Assembly: GCF_009727055.1 (NCBI RefSeq) | Contig: NC_052357.1 | Span: 14,173,376-14,237,375 of the forward strand | DNA length: 64,000 nucleotides | Origin: Benincasa hispida | Taxonomy: Eukaryota > Streptophyta > Magnoliopsida > Cucurbitales > Cucurbitaceae | Direction: 5' to 3' | Shown here: in pieces, positions 50,336 through 61,757 of the stretch | Numbering within the stretch: the stretch's first letter is position 1 | Layout: each line of letters starts with the position of its first letter | Position numbers and translations under genes: made by a program | Notes under the pieces: model-generated | What the model saw: only the letters and a program-made list of their open reading frames with translations | Told to the model about the DNA's origin: nothing | Databases searched by the model: none

Positions 50336-51819
50336 CGACTATACAGAAATACATACCTCACACAGACGATGGACCATCATCTTTATCTTGTTCAGTTGTT
50401 GGCCCATCAGATGATGTTGGACAGTAAATGTATCTCCCATCTGACGGACCACGATAGTCAAGTTCGCCAAATCTTTTCGAACTTCTATTTCCTCCCTAAG
50501 AATCTTGTACGATTTGGAATGACGATGTTTGGAGGACTTTTGTTGCTTATGTGGTTCCGACTCTGTTTGGTTAGTCTAAACTAGCATACGTGGTTCTGGC
50601 TCTATACGTTGCACATTTACAGAGCTTTCTACATGGGGTTCATGCTCTTCGTGCCCCCCAAAGGACTCACGAATGTTGACGGAGTGTTCAACCCCTTCAA
50701 TCCTCCTTTCTCCAACAATAGGAACCACATTAATTCCTTCAAGTCAGTCCTCATGTTACCTTAACTTCTCTGTATTAGGTACAAGTCTCAACACAACAAT
50801 AGTTTGTACATAAAAAAATGAACAAGTCAAAATGCATGAAACTATAAACAAATGAGCAAGTCAGAAGTGATTGGTTACTAAGATGAAGCACGAGAATAAG
50901 TCTATCTAAGAATTATAGGAATTTCATTGTTGTTGACTTTGGTGGCTATGAACTTACTTGATGTGGATAAAATTTTGTAAGCCCAAACCTACGATATGGA
51001 AACTTTGTTACACATACATAACACACAAGTTAAATGTATATTAAAGTGAATCAGAAACAAAAGTACATACCTGGAAAGCAAGTATGAATCACTTTGTACA
51101 GTAATGTGAGGCATAGTGATCACCTTTTGCTTTCTTTGAATCATATGCCTCATTCTTCCCACGCATGATAGTCTTCATGCTATTCAATGTACGTCCATAG
51201 AAGAGGGAAGACCAGTCATAATGTACGAAGACATCATGGTCATCGAAAATCCCAAATATATTGCTAACGAACTGGGTTTTCTTATCTTTTCCAATCATCA
51301 TCGTTTCAATGAACAGTGTCAATGCAACCTTGACAGCATCTTGGTCATTGGTAAAATTGAAGTTCTCAAAGGCGATTTCCACATCCTTGCAAGAACTATC
51401 CTTTCTATTTGGGTTCTTGGGTCCAAGAATGAGTTCTCGCACCCTTTCACCACTTGTTTCTCTTTCCACTGTTTCCTTGGTCGGCCATAACCCAGTAATC
51501 AAGTTAAAATCCTCATAGGAGAATGTTACCTTCTTCCTTATAATGTTGAATGAAATAATGTCTGGGTTCGCATCTACTACCTCCCTTGATAGAAAGTGGT
51601 GCAAAAGTTGTCCATTGAAAACAAGATATATATCTAACAGAGGATCAAAGGTCGTTTCCTTATACAGTCTCATCTGTTCTTCTGTCAACTTTTTCTTAAT
51701 GACAGGAGCAATTTTGTGGACTTGGCAAGCGACTGTAGCAGGAAAATATTTCTCAGCAAGGACAATCATCTTACTAATCTGACAATTGTGTACATTACAA
51801 GAATTAGTAAGCAATCATA

Positions 51820-52370
51820 TAACAAAAACTAAGTAATCGCATAACAAAAGCTGAACAATCACATAACAAAACCTAACCGATCGTATAATAAAAACTAAAC
51901 GATCGCATAACAAAAACTATCGTGTAACAGTTAGCTAAACGATTGCATAACAGATGTCTAAACGATCGCGTAACAGTTAGTCAACAATCGCATAACAGAT
52001 ATCTAAACGATCGCGTAACAGTTAGTTAAATGATCGCATAACAGATGTCTAAACGATCGTATAACAGTTAGCTAAAGACCGCACGATATAAACCTAAACG
52101 ATCGATCACATAACAGATGTCTAAATGATCGCATAACAGTTAGCTAAAGATCGCACGATATAAGCCTAAACGATCGATCGCATAACAGATGTCTAAACAA
52201 TCGCACGATATAAACCTAAACGATTCGATCACCTAGTATTCTTTATACGATCGTCTAGTAATCTCTATCCGATCGCTTAGTAATATCTAAATGCTCATTT
52301 AATATTCTCTAAATGCTCACTTAGCATTCTCTATCCGATCGGTTAGTATTCTCTCAACGATCGATTACGA
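51820..52370. repeat. CGATCG repeat cluster 4
   Basis: Two subtypes alternate: TAAACGATCGCATAACAG and TAACAGTTAGCTAAACGATC. Some carry the doubled core CGATCGATCG. The cluster lies upstream of the DUF1985 exon acceptor (51779), in the inferred first intron. It is the longest of the four clusters. Confidence 0.8.
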
Positions 52371-52904
52371 ATGAACACACAATTAAACCCTAAAAGATAG
52401 TCAAACCTCAAATATCAACATGCATTCTTTAAAGAAAAGAGTCTCACACCTTTTAGATCACGACGACGATGGCAAGTGCGTAGAGACGATCGACGAGAAA
52501 CCTGCAAGGAGTGCTCAGCTTTGGAGAGAAAATGGGAGCAAAATCGAGAGAAAATGCTTCGAAGAGAAATGCTTTGAGCAGGAAATGAACGAAATGGAGG
52601 GAGACCCTATCGTTGTAAAGTATTCATAGAGACGCGCATTCACCAAACAGTTTGAAGGTTTTTTTAAAACTGGGGGTAATTTTGGAATTTCGCATGGGCA
52701 AAAAGTCAGTAGTAGAAAAGTTTTTGGATTTTGGGTCATTTTGTGAATTTTTCCAACAAAAGGAATACGTGTTCTTCACTAGTTTTGATCTTTTTCAAGT
52801 TTTTGTTTTTCTTTTTCCATATGGTTACTTTAATTTTTTTTTTAAAAAAAAAATCATAGCTTGTTGGAAATTTGATGTCTGATATCTAAATTAAGAATGG
52901 TATT

Positions 52905-53212
52905 TATTTAGGTCTACTAATTTGTTTTTTGTTTTTGTTCTTGAAAATTGAGTCTATGGACACTACTCTCACCTCCAAATTTCTTTCTTTGTTATCTACT
53001 TTTCACCAATTGTTTAAAAAACTAAATCAAATTTTGAGAACTAAAAAAAGTAACTTTCAAAAAGTTGGTTTGTTTTTGGAGTTTTGTTAGGAATTCAACC
53101 ATTTATACTTAAGAAATATACAAATTATTGTAATAAATGTGGATGAAATAAGCTTAATTTTCAAAAACAAAAACAAAAAATCAAATGGTTACCAAACAGC
53201 CCTTAATTATTA
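52905..53212. mobile_element. MITE, stand-alone copy of the one inside the 2.4-kb units
   Basis: CTATGGACACTACTCTCACC, the TTGTTATCTAC type motif, GAATTCAACCATTTATACTT and AAATGGTTACCAAACAGCCC follow the same order as in 14186-14480 and the other units. The ends are weak inverted relatives (GTTTGTTTTTTG type against CAAATGGTTACC). Noncoding. Confidence 0.65.
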
Positions 53213-53579
53213 TGTTTAAAGATTCTTATATTTTGAGTCTTTTTCTATTGTTTGTGAAGGGAGCCTTTGCATCTTAGATACTTGATGATTTGGTATAACT
53301 GCTTTTGGTCTGAAAGTAATATTCTAACACATTCTTTCACAGCTTGACTTGCTTTGAGGAGTAGGTTACAAATGTGAAATTGTGTCATCGGTGTTCATAT
53401 ATTTTTAGTGATTGTGTTCTTTGTCGAGGTGGAGTTGAGTATCCTTAACCATTTATTTTTTACTATCCTTTTAATCACACTATTTGTGGAGATGTGCTAT
53501 TGTGGGGTTGTTGGTCACATAGAATCTTTGGTGGACATAAAGCTTGACTAGATAATGTATACAATCTATGAAGCATAGA

Positions 53580-54175
53580 TACTTCATGTGAGGCAAAGAA
53601 TTCGTATCAGACACGTATCGGATACCGATACTTCTAAATACTTTCTAGATACGTATCTGACACGCGATTTGACATATCTATTTCTACGCATACCTTTTTT
53701 TTAAAGAAAAAAGACAAGCAACTCATCTAATATTTCACAATCTAAAACTAGGCAACCTATTTAAAAAGCTAACTACTCGAGTCCAAAACTAAAAGAAAAA
53801 AAATAAATAAAAGACTAAATCCTAGAATCATCTAATCTTCATCTTCACATTTGAGTCCCCACAAAGTCCACCAAAATATAAACTATTTGGATATCTTCAA
53901 CAGTTCGACGAAGAAGTTCTTCGTTTATCTTCATACTTTTCCCTTTAATCTTCCCTGTTTCTATTAACTATTGTACTTTACTTTTCCCTTTAATTTTTTC
54001 TGTTTTTATTAACTATTGTACTTCAACATCTTAGATGATTTTTTTTTGTATTGTATTTCAATGTTTGTATTCTATTTTGTGCTATTGTTATTAACTTGTA
54101 TGCTAAGAAAAAAAATGTATCTTTAATGTATCAGTATCCGTATCTTTATTTTTTAGAAATGCACATTCTTTATTT
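53580..54175. repeat. Dispersed GATACG/CGTATC repeat (copy 2)
   Basis: GTATCAGACACGTATCGG, GATACGTATCTGACACGCG and, at the right end, AATGTATCTTTAATGTATC match the ends of 34575-35400. Between them are a T-rich part and short exon-free sequence. It ends about 330 bp from the U2 gene. Confidence 0.5.
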
Positions 54176-54510
54176 TTTAGAAATGCACAAATCGTCGTAT
54201 TAACCATATTTGTGCTCCATAGTATACAACCCTCACATCTTTGTTGTAACAAGTTTCCTAAGATTTCATTCAGGTGTTCATGCAGAATTTTTTTTTGGTG
54301 TTCTACACTATGAACCATATGACTACACGGATACGAAGATAATTCGAAAGTAATTTTAATCTTAATCTTAAATTTAAGAAAACAAAAAACATTAAAGACG
54401 AATATCCTTTTTATAAAAAAGAGGACATTAGGCAAGAAACAATCCCAGTTTTCTCTATTTCCTCTAATATCGTAACGTGAGAAAGAAATTTTGGGCTTTA
54501 AAGATTGGAG

Positions 54511-54706
54511 GGGTACGCCATAACCCAAGCAATAGTGCAACGCATGGGCGACGCTCGAAGGCCCCAATAGCAAGCTATTATATGGTGAGCCTTCCCCCTA
54601 GAAAAATAAATTTAATATCATGTGGGCCGATGACCCACGTATCAGATATTAAACTGATAAGAACAGATACTACACTTGATCTTAGCCAAAAGGCCGAGAA
54701 AGGTAT
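54511..54706 (-). ncRNA. U2: U2 spliceosomal snRNA
   Basis: On the minus strand the RNA starts AUACCUUUCUCGGCCUUUUG and continues with the conserved GUGUAGUAUCUGUUC (contains the GUAGUA that pairs with the intron branch site), UUAUCAGUUUAAUAUCUG, a GGGUCAUCGGCCC hairpin and an AU-rich Sm-site region (AAAUUUAUUUUUC), then the 3' stem-loops. A length near 196 nt is normal for plant U2. U2 snRNP recognises the branch point during pre-mRNA splicing. Upstream TATA and USE elements at proper spacing suggest a real RNA polymerase II-transcribed gene rather than a retro-copy. The 3' end is set by the usual length and is uncertain by a few bases. Confidence 0.95.
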
Positions 54707-54730
54707 GCTTTAAGAAGCCTTACACCACTG

Positions 54731-54740
54731 TTTTTATACT
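54731..54740 (-). promoter_or_regulatory. TATA box of the U2 gene
   Basis: AGTATAAAAA on the minus strand, about 25-34 bp upstream of the RNA start, the normal place for plant snRNA genes. Confidence 0.85.
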
Positions 54741-54771
54741 CACCTTCTCCCTTCAATTTCCTGTAATTATT

Positions 54772-54782
54772 CGATGTGGGAT
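54772..54782 (-). promoter_or_regulatory. Upstream sequence element (USE) of the U2 gene
   Basis: ATCCCACATCG on the minus strand matches the plant USE consensus RTCCCACATCG exactly. It lies 66-76 bp upstream of the RNA start. The USE-to-TATA distance of about 31 bp between elements is the polymerase II type; polymerase III snRNA genes have about 10 bp less. Confidence 0.9.
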
Positions 54783-54789
54783 AAATCCG

Positions 54790-55804
54790 CACTTACATCT
54801 GTATTGTTTTGCCTCTCTCTCTTTTCTTCTTTTCTTCGGTAATTATTAAGCGATGGATTTGGGGTCAATTTTTATTCATAGTTCTATTTGATCCGGATAT
54901 ATAACTTCGATTAAAAAATAAATGATGACTCGAATTTAATCGATTGTGGTTTTGAATATCATTAAAGAAAATTATAAGGAAATTAATTTATTCTCCTAAA
55001 TATTGCACGCCAAATCTTATTAAAGTCTTGGAATTTTAAAATTGAATAATTTTAGACATTTTATTAGTCTTTCATGTTCAAAATCATTAATACATATGTC
55101 TAAGACTATTTGATATTAAACAAAAAAATGTTACAATTAAGTGGGCTGTAGTGATCATAGTTTAAATTGATCCAATATTAATTTAGATTTTAAATTGATG
55201 CAATGCCTAAAATTCCTCGATATAAATTGATATTTGCTTTAGTTTAAAATTTTGGTCGAAATTTAGGCTTGAAATTTCAGTAGCAAGAAATTTTGACTTT
55301 CCTCAATTTCTCGAAGTTCCCATCGATATTTCGATATTTCCAGTTCGAGTCTTTTTAATTAACAATTAGATATGCTAGCTCAATGGAAGTTTTTTCTCTT
55401 TTATCATAATTTTTTTAAAATTTTTAATGAACCACAATTTTTCATTCAAATTTGTTCCATTGAATTTTAACATCATTTCGCTTAAAACTTGAATTGATAT
55501 AAGTTCTCTAATATTCCTCTCATTTTTCTCTCAAGTTTTATTTACTTCTAGAGTTTTCTTTTTCTTCTTTCCTTTTCATTACGTTGTGTTATGTTTAATG
55601 TTATGCTTTTACATCCCTCTTATATTTAATGTTATGATTATCCTATCCTTATTATGTTAACTTAATACTATGATTTTTCATTTTTTTATCCACATCATTT
55701 TATAATAAACAATTTTCAATTATTTTATATGCAAATATTTCATATTCTTTAATTTTGTAGCTAATTTTCAATATTCGATATTATTTTGTAATTATTTTAG
55801 GGTT
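54790..55804. other. AT-rich spacer
   Basis: No gene found. A stretch of TTTAAATTGAT-type motifs near 55150-55240 resembles the foldback family at 3850-4262. Confidence 0.4.
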
Positions 55805-55998
55805 ATTTTTAAATATAGAAAAATTAACCAAAATATTTACAAGATATAATAAAATTTTAGAACTATCAATGATATATAGATGCTGATAGACACTGATAGA
55901 TTTCTATCAGTGGCTTGATAGACGACTGATAGAAGTCTATCAGCATCTATCATTGATAGTTCTAAAATTTTGTTATATCTTGTAAATATTTTCAACTG
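55805..55998. mobile_element. Long palindromic MITE
   Basis: ATATTTACAAGATATAATAA on the left is mirrored by TTGTTATATCTTGTAAATAT on the right. Arms of about 85 bp enclose TGATAGA/TCTATCA repeats. It is the best-preserved of the palindromes related to 8440-8640 and 22440-22625. Confidence 0.75.
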
Positions 55999-56970
55999 TT
56001 TATCCATTTGAAATAATTTTTCATTATTTTATTTATTTATTTTTTTAAATTTCTACAACATTTACACAAATATTTTACAATATACGTCTAAATGTTGTCT
56101 TACTTTATAAAAATGATTAAATATAGTCTAATTCACTCATAATCAAAGTTTTGTTAACTAATTATAACAATTTCCATCAATTTTCATAAAATTTTTCAAA
56201 ATTTTCATCAATATTTTCATAAAATCGAGACCTCATTATTTCCATTGACATCCATATTTCAAACTTTGGTATTGACATCGATTATTTTGCTCTGATTCCT
56301 TTCATCTCTTCTCCTTAGGGTTACGTCATTGTTCTCTATCGGCCTCGTTCCTGGTGGGTCATTGTTCCCAATCTTTTTGGTTGTCCCTCATGTCTATCTA
56401 AGTCCAAAATCGTACAACCATGTTGGAGCTTAGATCTTGCTTGGTAGGGGATGAAGATCCTCATTTGGAGCATGGTAGAGGATGGAGGATGGTATTTGGA
56501 TCTTGGTAGGGTTACCAGATCCAATGGTAAGTATTCTTTCTCTTCACTAGCCAATGATGAGCCACTATATATTTTTTTCCTTCTTTTTTTTTTTTGGACA
56601 AATGTAAGCTTATTTTTTACAAATCTTTTCAGCTCACTCTGATTATTTTGCTCTATGTTTGATTTCAATATTCTATTCTTGGTCTTTGATTATCAGTTTC
56701 TGATGATCAATGTATTTATTCTGTTCAATAACTGTTTTTTGTCTGATTATCGGTCTCTATGCTTGATTTCAGTGTTTTGTCTGTTCTGTCTTTGATTATT
56801 GGTCTTTGACTATTTTGCTACTATTTCAATGACTCTTTTTGCATTGTTACTGTTTTTGGTATTTGATTATTGGTCTTTCATTATTTTTCCCCTATTGCGA
56901 TGACTCTCTTTTTGCACTGCTACTGTTTCTGGTATTTGATTATTGTTCTTTGATTATCGATATTTGATTA
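55999..56970. other. Spacer with TTGATTAT-type degenerate repeats
   Basis: From 56640 to 56970, TTTGATTATTGGTCTTTGA-like motifs recur irregularly, together with a TTTTGCACTGCTACTGTTT-type motif. No coding exon is supported. Confidence 0.4.
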
Positions 56971-56974
56971 TTGC

Positions 56975-57463
56975 ATTTAGGCTCCCCTAAACTTGAGACT
57001 TCTGCTCCAAGTATCTTCGCCATTCTTTTCACCATAAAGTTGAACAACCTTTCAACACGTTTGCTCACTTAGGTAAATAACCAACTGTATGCTTTTTTGG
57101 AAAGAAACTTTTGGAGGTTGGAGAAAATTTGGAAGAGAGAATTGAAGAAAGAGGCTATTTGTGTTATTGAGCACTTGTAATTTTTTGGCTTAATACAAAT
57201 AGTAGGACATCCCTCCTATTTATACTAGTTGACACCCCTAAATCCATGCCTAAGATTTTACCAACACATTATGATCTAATGGTTACAAATGTCTCTTTAG
57301 AATTTTCTTTATATTTATACTTTTTCTCATATTTTCTAGATAATTCTTCAATCTACCCTAAGCATCTCCTACAATGTAATATCTCTAGAATATTCTAATA
57401 CTTGATAGTTTCTAGAAATTGAGCTTTTGTTTTGGACTAGGCCTAAAATCAAGTTTATATTTC
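56975..57463 (-). mobile_element. Copia-type 3' LTR
   Basis: On the minus strand the LTR begins TGTTGAAATATAAACTTG directly after a purine-rich AAGAGAGGG tract that ends the pol remnant. It continues for about 490 bp. It shares its distal part with 45658-46017. Confidence 0.6.
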
Positions 57464-57880
57464 AACACCCTCTCTTAAACTTGATTTTGTTACTCCCAGT
57501 AAATCTCTCAATCTTGTGAAGTATTCTTGCTTAAGAGGCTTAGTGAAAATGCTAGCTGCCTGATCATGAGTCTTCACATATTCTAGTTGCACATCCTTTC
57601 TTCCAATGTACTCTTTAATATAATGATACTACTTATCGATGTGCTTATCCTGTTGTGGAAAACTGGATTCTTGGTCAAAGCAATTGTTGACTTGTTGTCT
57701 ACGAAAATTTTGGTTGCCTTCTCTTGTGACAGTCTCAACTTCTATAATAGATTTCTCAGGAAAATTGCATGGCAAATACATAGGTAGCAACCACATATTC
57801 TGTTTCACATGTTGAGAGCATAAGAATTGGTTACTTCTTTGACATCCGCGTGAAGGCAGTGTATCCCATGTAGAACACAA
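57464..57880 (-). pseudogene. Copia pol 3' end (RNase H region) remnant
   Basis: The minus strand reads KATKIFVDNKSTIALTKNP, VFHNR, then after a frame change YIKEYIGRKDVQLEYVKTHD and QAASIFTKPLKQEYF, the usual end of a Ty1/copia polyprotein. At least one frameshift (about 57630) breaks it. The rest of the element is absent to the right. Confidence 0.8.
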
Positions 57881-58229
57881 AACTAGTCATACTCTTGTGG
57901 CCCACACCTGAAGGGTCAGTACACACCTGTACTGGTAAGTAGCCCACACCTGAAGGCCACTAAAAATATACATATACATATAGCAAGACATACAACATTC
58001 AATGTCAACACGACATGTTATGCTCATGAGTTAAATCATCAAAGAGAAGGCATAAATAATCTTAATTCGAACTCCTTAAATTCATTAATCTTCCATCTTT
58101 ACTCTCACCAACCTTTCTAAACAAATTTCTCAATTTCACATCCTAAGCTTTAATGCATTAAACACAGTTGACATTAGTTCACCTATTCACATAACCGATC
58201 TTTCTCCATAAGTGTCTGAGATTGACCCC

Positions 58230-58545
58230 TTCGAGAACCATTGACTCTGACCATTTCTACCTAGGACCTAAATATTCTCTATGGTGCTCAACATTCAGTC
58301 CTTGACCATTTTTACCTAGGGCCCCGGACTATGCATCGCCCCTTGACTATTTGTACCAAAGGCCTCGATGACTCGACAACGCATTGACCCTTGACCATTT
58401 TTACCCAAGGCCTCAATGCTTATCCCAAAACTCATCATACTTACCCTTGACCATTTGTACTCAAGGCCTCAATACTTCTCTTAATCCTTTAGTGGAATAT
58501 CGCCCCTCAACCATTTCACCTAAGGCACCCGATACCGACCTAACT
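58230..58545. repeat. Degenerate tandem repeat, about 55-60 bp unit
   Basis: TTGACCATTTTTACCTAGG followed by a GCCTCAATG-like stretch recurs about six times with variation. The block is probably part of an LTR retrotransposon. Confidence 0.6.
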
Positions 58546-58659
58546 TCCTTTGTAACACTCACACAAGCTCACAAGATAACATCTCATACTTTCTAAAACT
58601 AAGGCCATCGATGTTTCTCTGACATGCTTTATAGAAAACCACATAGATGACAACATGCC

Positions 58660-59060
58660 CTTCAATAATAACCATGCATATGTTCAAACAACTCCATGTT
58701 ATGCTCATATCACCCAAGTCATATAATGGCATTTTAGCATGTTTCATGTATTAAAATCAACACAAAGGAGCATCCTTGCATATCCAATCAAGTCAGAGCA
58801 CTTTAAAAATTCATAATAATATAAGTCACGATTAAACATAATACAAATAAATCATACAACATGCTCGCACTATGTTCCAATAACTCCACGACTTGCTCAT
58901 ATCACCCAAGTCATAGAATGGCATTTTAGCGTGTTTCACATATTAAAATCAACATAAGGAGCATCCACACATATTCAATCAAGTTAGAACACTTCATAGA
59001 TTCATAATAATGTAAGTCATGATTAAATATAATACAAATAAATCATACAACATGCTCGTA
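58660..59060. repeat. Direct duplication, about 191-bp unit, 2 copies
   Basis: GCTCATATCACCCAAGTCAT, GCATTTTAGC, TTAAAATCAACA and ATACAAATAAATCATACAAC occur twice, about 191 bp apart. The copies differ by several percent. Noncoding. Confidence 0.75.
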
Positions 59061-59600
59061 CACAAACAAACAATCAGAAAGACATAATTCTACTTACCTA
59101 AATGCTTATAAAATGCTTACAAAAGGATCTAAGGGTTCCCAAAACAAATTTAAGCCTCAATGGAACACCTCGAACTAAGTCTAAACAAGAATTAAGGTAT
59201 ACCCATAAGTCAAAAAGCAATGTACAATATATATATTCAATTTGAAACACTCTAGACGGGGTTCTAACAACCACAATTCACTAAGAAAGACTTGAGTCCT
59301 TGTTGTAAGATATCCAGAATGGTTTCGAAACTATCTCAAACCTATAAATAAAGGCTTTCAAGAATTAAAGACCAATCTAACACAACTTAAACCAGTTCAA
59401 AAAGAAAATTAAGACATTCTTACCCACTGAAATTTAACCAAATGATTGGAAACCTTGTTGGTTGGTGTTCAAATAAGATAAATCCTACATAATTGGAACC
59501 ATTAGGTAGTGGGTAACTGAAATCCAACGCTAAAATACTATGCGTAAGTGTCAAAACTCACCAAATAAGGGAAAAACACTGATGGATGACTTTTGAGGCT
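59061..59600. other. Spacer, probable LTR-derived DNA
   Basis: No coding segment is supported. The composition resembles the preceding repeat block, and I see no clear element ends. Confidence 0.3.
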
Positions 59601-59619
59601 ACCACTAAAGTCACATTGT

Positions 59620-60240
59620 TGACTAGTTATATCTAATGGACACAGAAATATATCTGTAGTGTGAAGACTGTAATTGTCGGTCTTTAGTGGAGCGGCCGAC
59701 AGCTAATGGATGTTGGGTAATTTAATTAAAGAACTTAATTAATTATCGAAGTACCATTGGAGCTTCAATCTATAGGTCCATAAGGTCTTATCTGTAGCTC
59801 AACATAGATTATTGAGAATTAAATTTAGATTAATTTGAATTGTTTAAATTAATTTATGGAATTAACTATATATGATACAATTAATTAAGTTAATTATATG
59901 TGATATAATTAATATAATGTATTCGATACATTATAATATAAAGTTTATTTTGGAGGAAATAAATATTTGGATGTGATTCAAATATTAATTATATGGATGA
60001 GATTCATATAATTAAATTTAGTATAAATATGATTTATATTAAATGTCATGTATTATTGAGATAAATAAAACTATAGGTTATATTGTATTTGATACAATAT
60101 AATAACTATAGGTTACGTGTTATATTTGATATGACATAGAGTGTATATATATAACAAGTTAGTTATTACATATNNNNNNNNNNNNNNNATATATTATTAA
60201 TTAAATTAAATTTATTTTAAGTTATTTTGAAATTTTAAAA
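59620..60240 (+). mobile_element. LTR-like arm, plus orientation
   Basis: CACAGAAATATATCTGTAGTG, GGTCTTTAGTGGAG and AGCTTCAATCTATAGGTC appear in the same order as in the reverse complement of 61260-61470, so this is the same sequence family in the opposite orientation. The arm is interrupted by an assembly gap at 60174-60188. Confidence 0.55.
60174..60188. other. Assembly gap (15 N)
   Basis: Fifteen unknown bases lie in a TA-rich stretch between the two inverted LTR-like arms. Confidence 0.99.
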
Positions 60241-60299
60241 TTAAAACCATGTTGTAATTTTATTATAATGCATAATTTGATTGTTCTATAAATTTGGGA

Positions 60300-61757
60300 T
60301 TATGTGAAAAAAATGAAAATTGGGACGATCCCCTTCCACTGCAGAACTTCACTGTCCTTCAAAGACAATCTCATTCTCAAGGAAGAACAAGTTTGGAAAA
60401 TTGCAATATCAAATCTAAAAAGTTATGTCTTCCAAAACTAACATTTAAATAATGATAATGATAATGAAGGGATCGAATCTCGTAGTGGTAGCGTTGTGAA
60501 TGCCTTGCATCCCGCAATTTGATTTTTACATAAACAAATTAAATATATTAAAACAGAATATAAATATGTAATATAACATGCTTTAGGGAAAAAGACTAGA
60601 ACCACTCTTACCTTTGTAGATTCTCAAGCTTCACAAACAATCCTCTTTAAGTTCCAACTAATGGCTCCTCCAACGATCTTAATCACGAACGATATCTTGA
60701 ACAATCTCGAATACTACCAGGAGAGTAACCTTGTTATTCTCTAAGATTCCAATAAAGAGATAGGTGGTATCTAACTATTGGGAGAGGGAGAGAGAAAAGA
60801 GTTTTGGTGAATAAAGAGGATTCTCTTTGTGGCTTAGGAAAAATTTTGCACAATAATACTCATGTGTTGTATATTGTCAGTGTCTGTATTAGTATCTCTC
60901 AAAGGGACCATAGAGAGGTCTTTATATAGAGAAGAGCCAGACCCTTTTCTTAATCCTTTTCCTATTTTCCTTTTCTATAATTAATTAAATAACACTTATT
61001 TAATTTAATTTGCACATAATTAAATAACTATTTATACATAAAATTTAATTTAATGTATATATATTTAGTTATCATAAATATTGTTCGTATATGTGCAATA
61101 CTTCTCTATTAATTAATTCTTTGTGAATCTAATTTATTGAATCTTATTCAAATACTACTTTCCAATTTAATTTAAATTATAGATCATATCCATAATTAAT
61201 TATATATTAATCACATTAATATATGGTTTCCTCAAATTATTTTGAACAATTCAAATCATCCATTTTAAATACCCTCTAGTGAGCTAACGAGTGGACCTAG
61301 TAGACCTATAGATTAGAAGCTCTAACGATATGAGATTAACTGGCTAAACTCATTAACCAAGTTAATCAATATTCGTTAACTATGGGTACACTCCACTAAA
61401 GACCTACAATTGCACTCTTCTCACTACAGATATATTTCTGTGTTCACAGATATAGACCAATAATAGCAAGTTAGTCCTTCACGAGTGTCCGTAACTCCAG
61501 TTGGGTCAAATTATCGTTTTACTCTTAGGTTACCTCTGATTCCTTAGGTATCAGTGCTCCTTTAATGAACAACTTGTTTATGGTCCAACTAATAAGCAGA
61601 AATCCCTTTCGGGCTAATGAGGGGATAGGGCCCTTTGTTCAAGTCCCGGAGACACCACTTAAGGGAAAACTCATATACTTACCTTTAAGGCACGAAGGAG
61701 TGAATTCCATATTGTATTATTATGTTCCCAGCTCCCCACTAGGTCTTGTCCCCAAAA
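60300..61757 (-). mobile_element. LTR-like sequence, minus orientation
   Basis: On the minus strand, U3-like DNA runs from about 61757. CTATATAAAGACCTCTCTATG (a TATA box, about 60920-60940) is followed by the likely transcribed part to about 60300. It pairs with 59620-60240 as an inverted copy. A CACTA element is inserted at its right edge. Confidence 0.5.

Larger units (their letters stand above)
48209..52613 (-). pseudogene. Decayed DUF1985 plus Ulp1-like (C48) transposon gene
   Basis: The minus-strand gene has segments with splice borders. 51778-51071 is a DUF1985-like domain (YLVFNGQLLHHFLSREVV, FNFTNDQDAVKVAL). About 50991-50960 reads VWAYKILSTS. About 50600-50357 is a helical linker. 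50037-49672 is acidic and has two in-frame stops. 49611 to about 49270 is basic (RRKRKKP) and Pro/Ser-rich. About 48700-48209 is a Ulp1-like domain. A TGA lies six codons before the DUF1985 donor. In the protease part, NIKQQCLMHAIDLQG stands where an HW pair is expected, and VFNS replaces the expected VFDS, so two residues of the His-Asp-Cys triad appear lost. Such genes are known as cargo of MULEs (Kaonashi, CUMULE). This copy is dead. Confidence 0.7.

Noticed and set aside
54477..54713. 78-codon ORF over the U2 gene
   Set aside because: It is the reverse strand of a structured RNA and has no protein-like features.
60470..60530. Possible tRNA fragment (TAGTGGTAGCG)
   Set aside because: Only an A-box-like stretch. 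No B-box or anticodon arm could be drawn.
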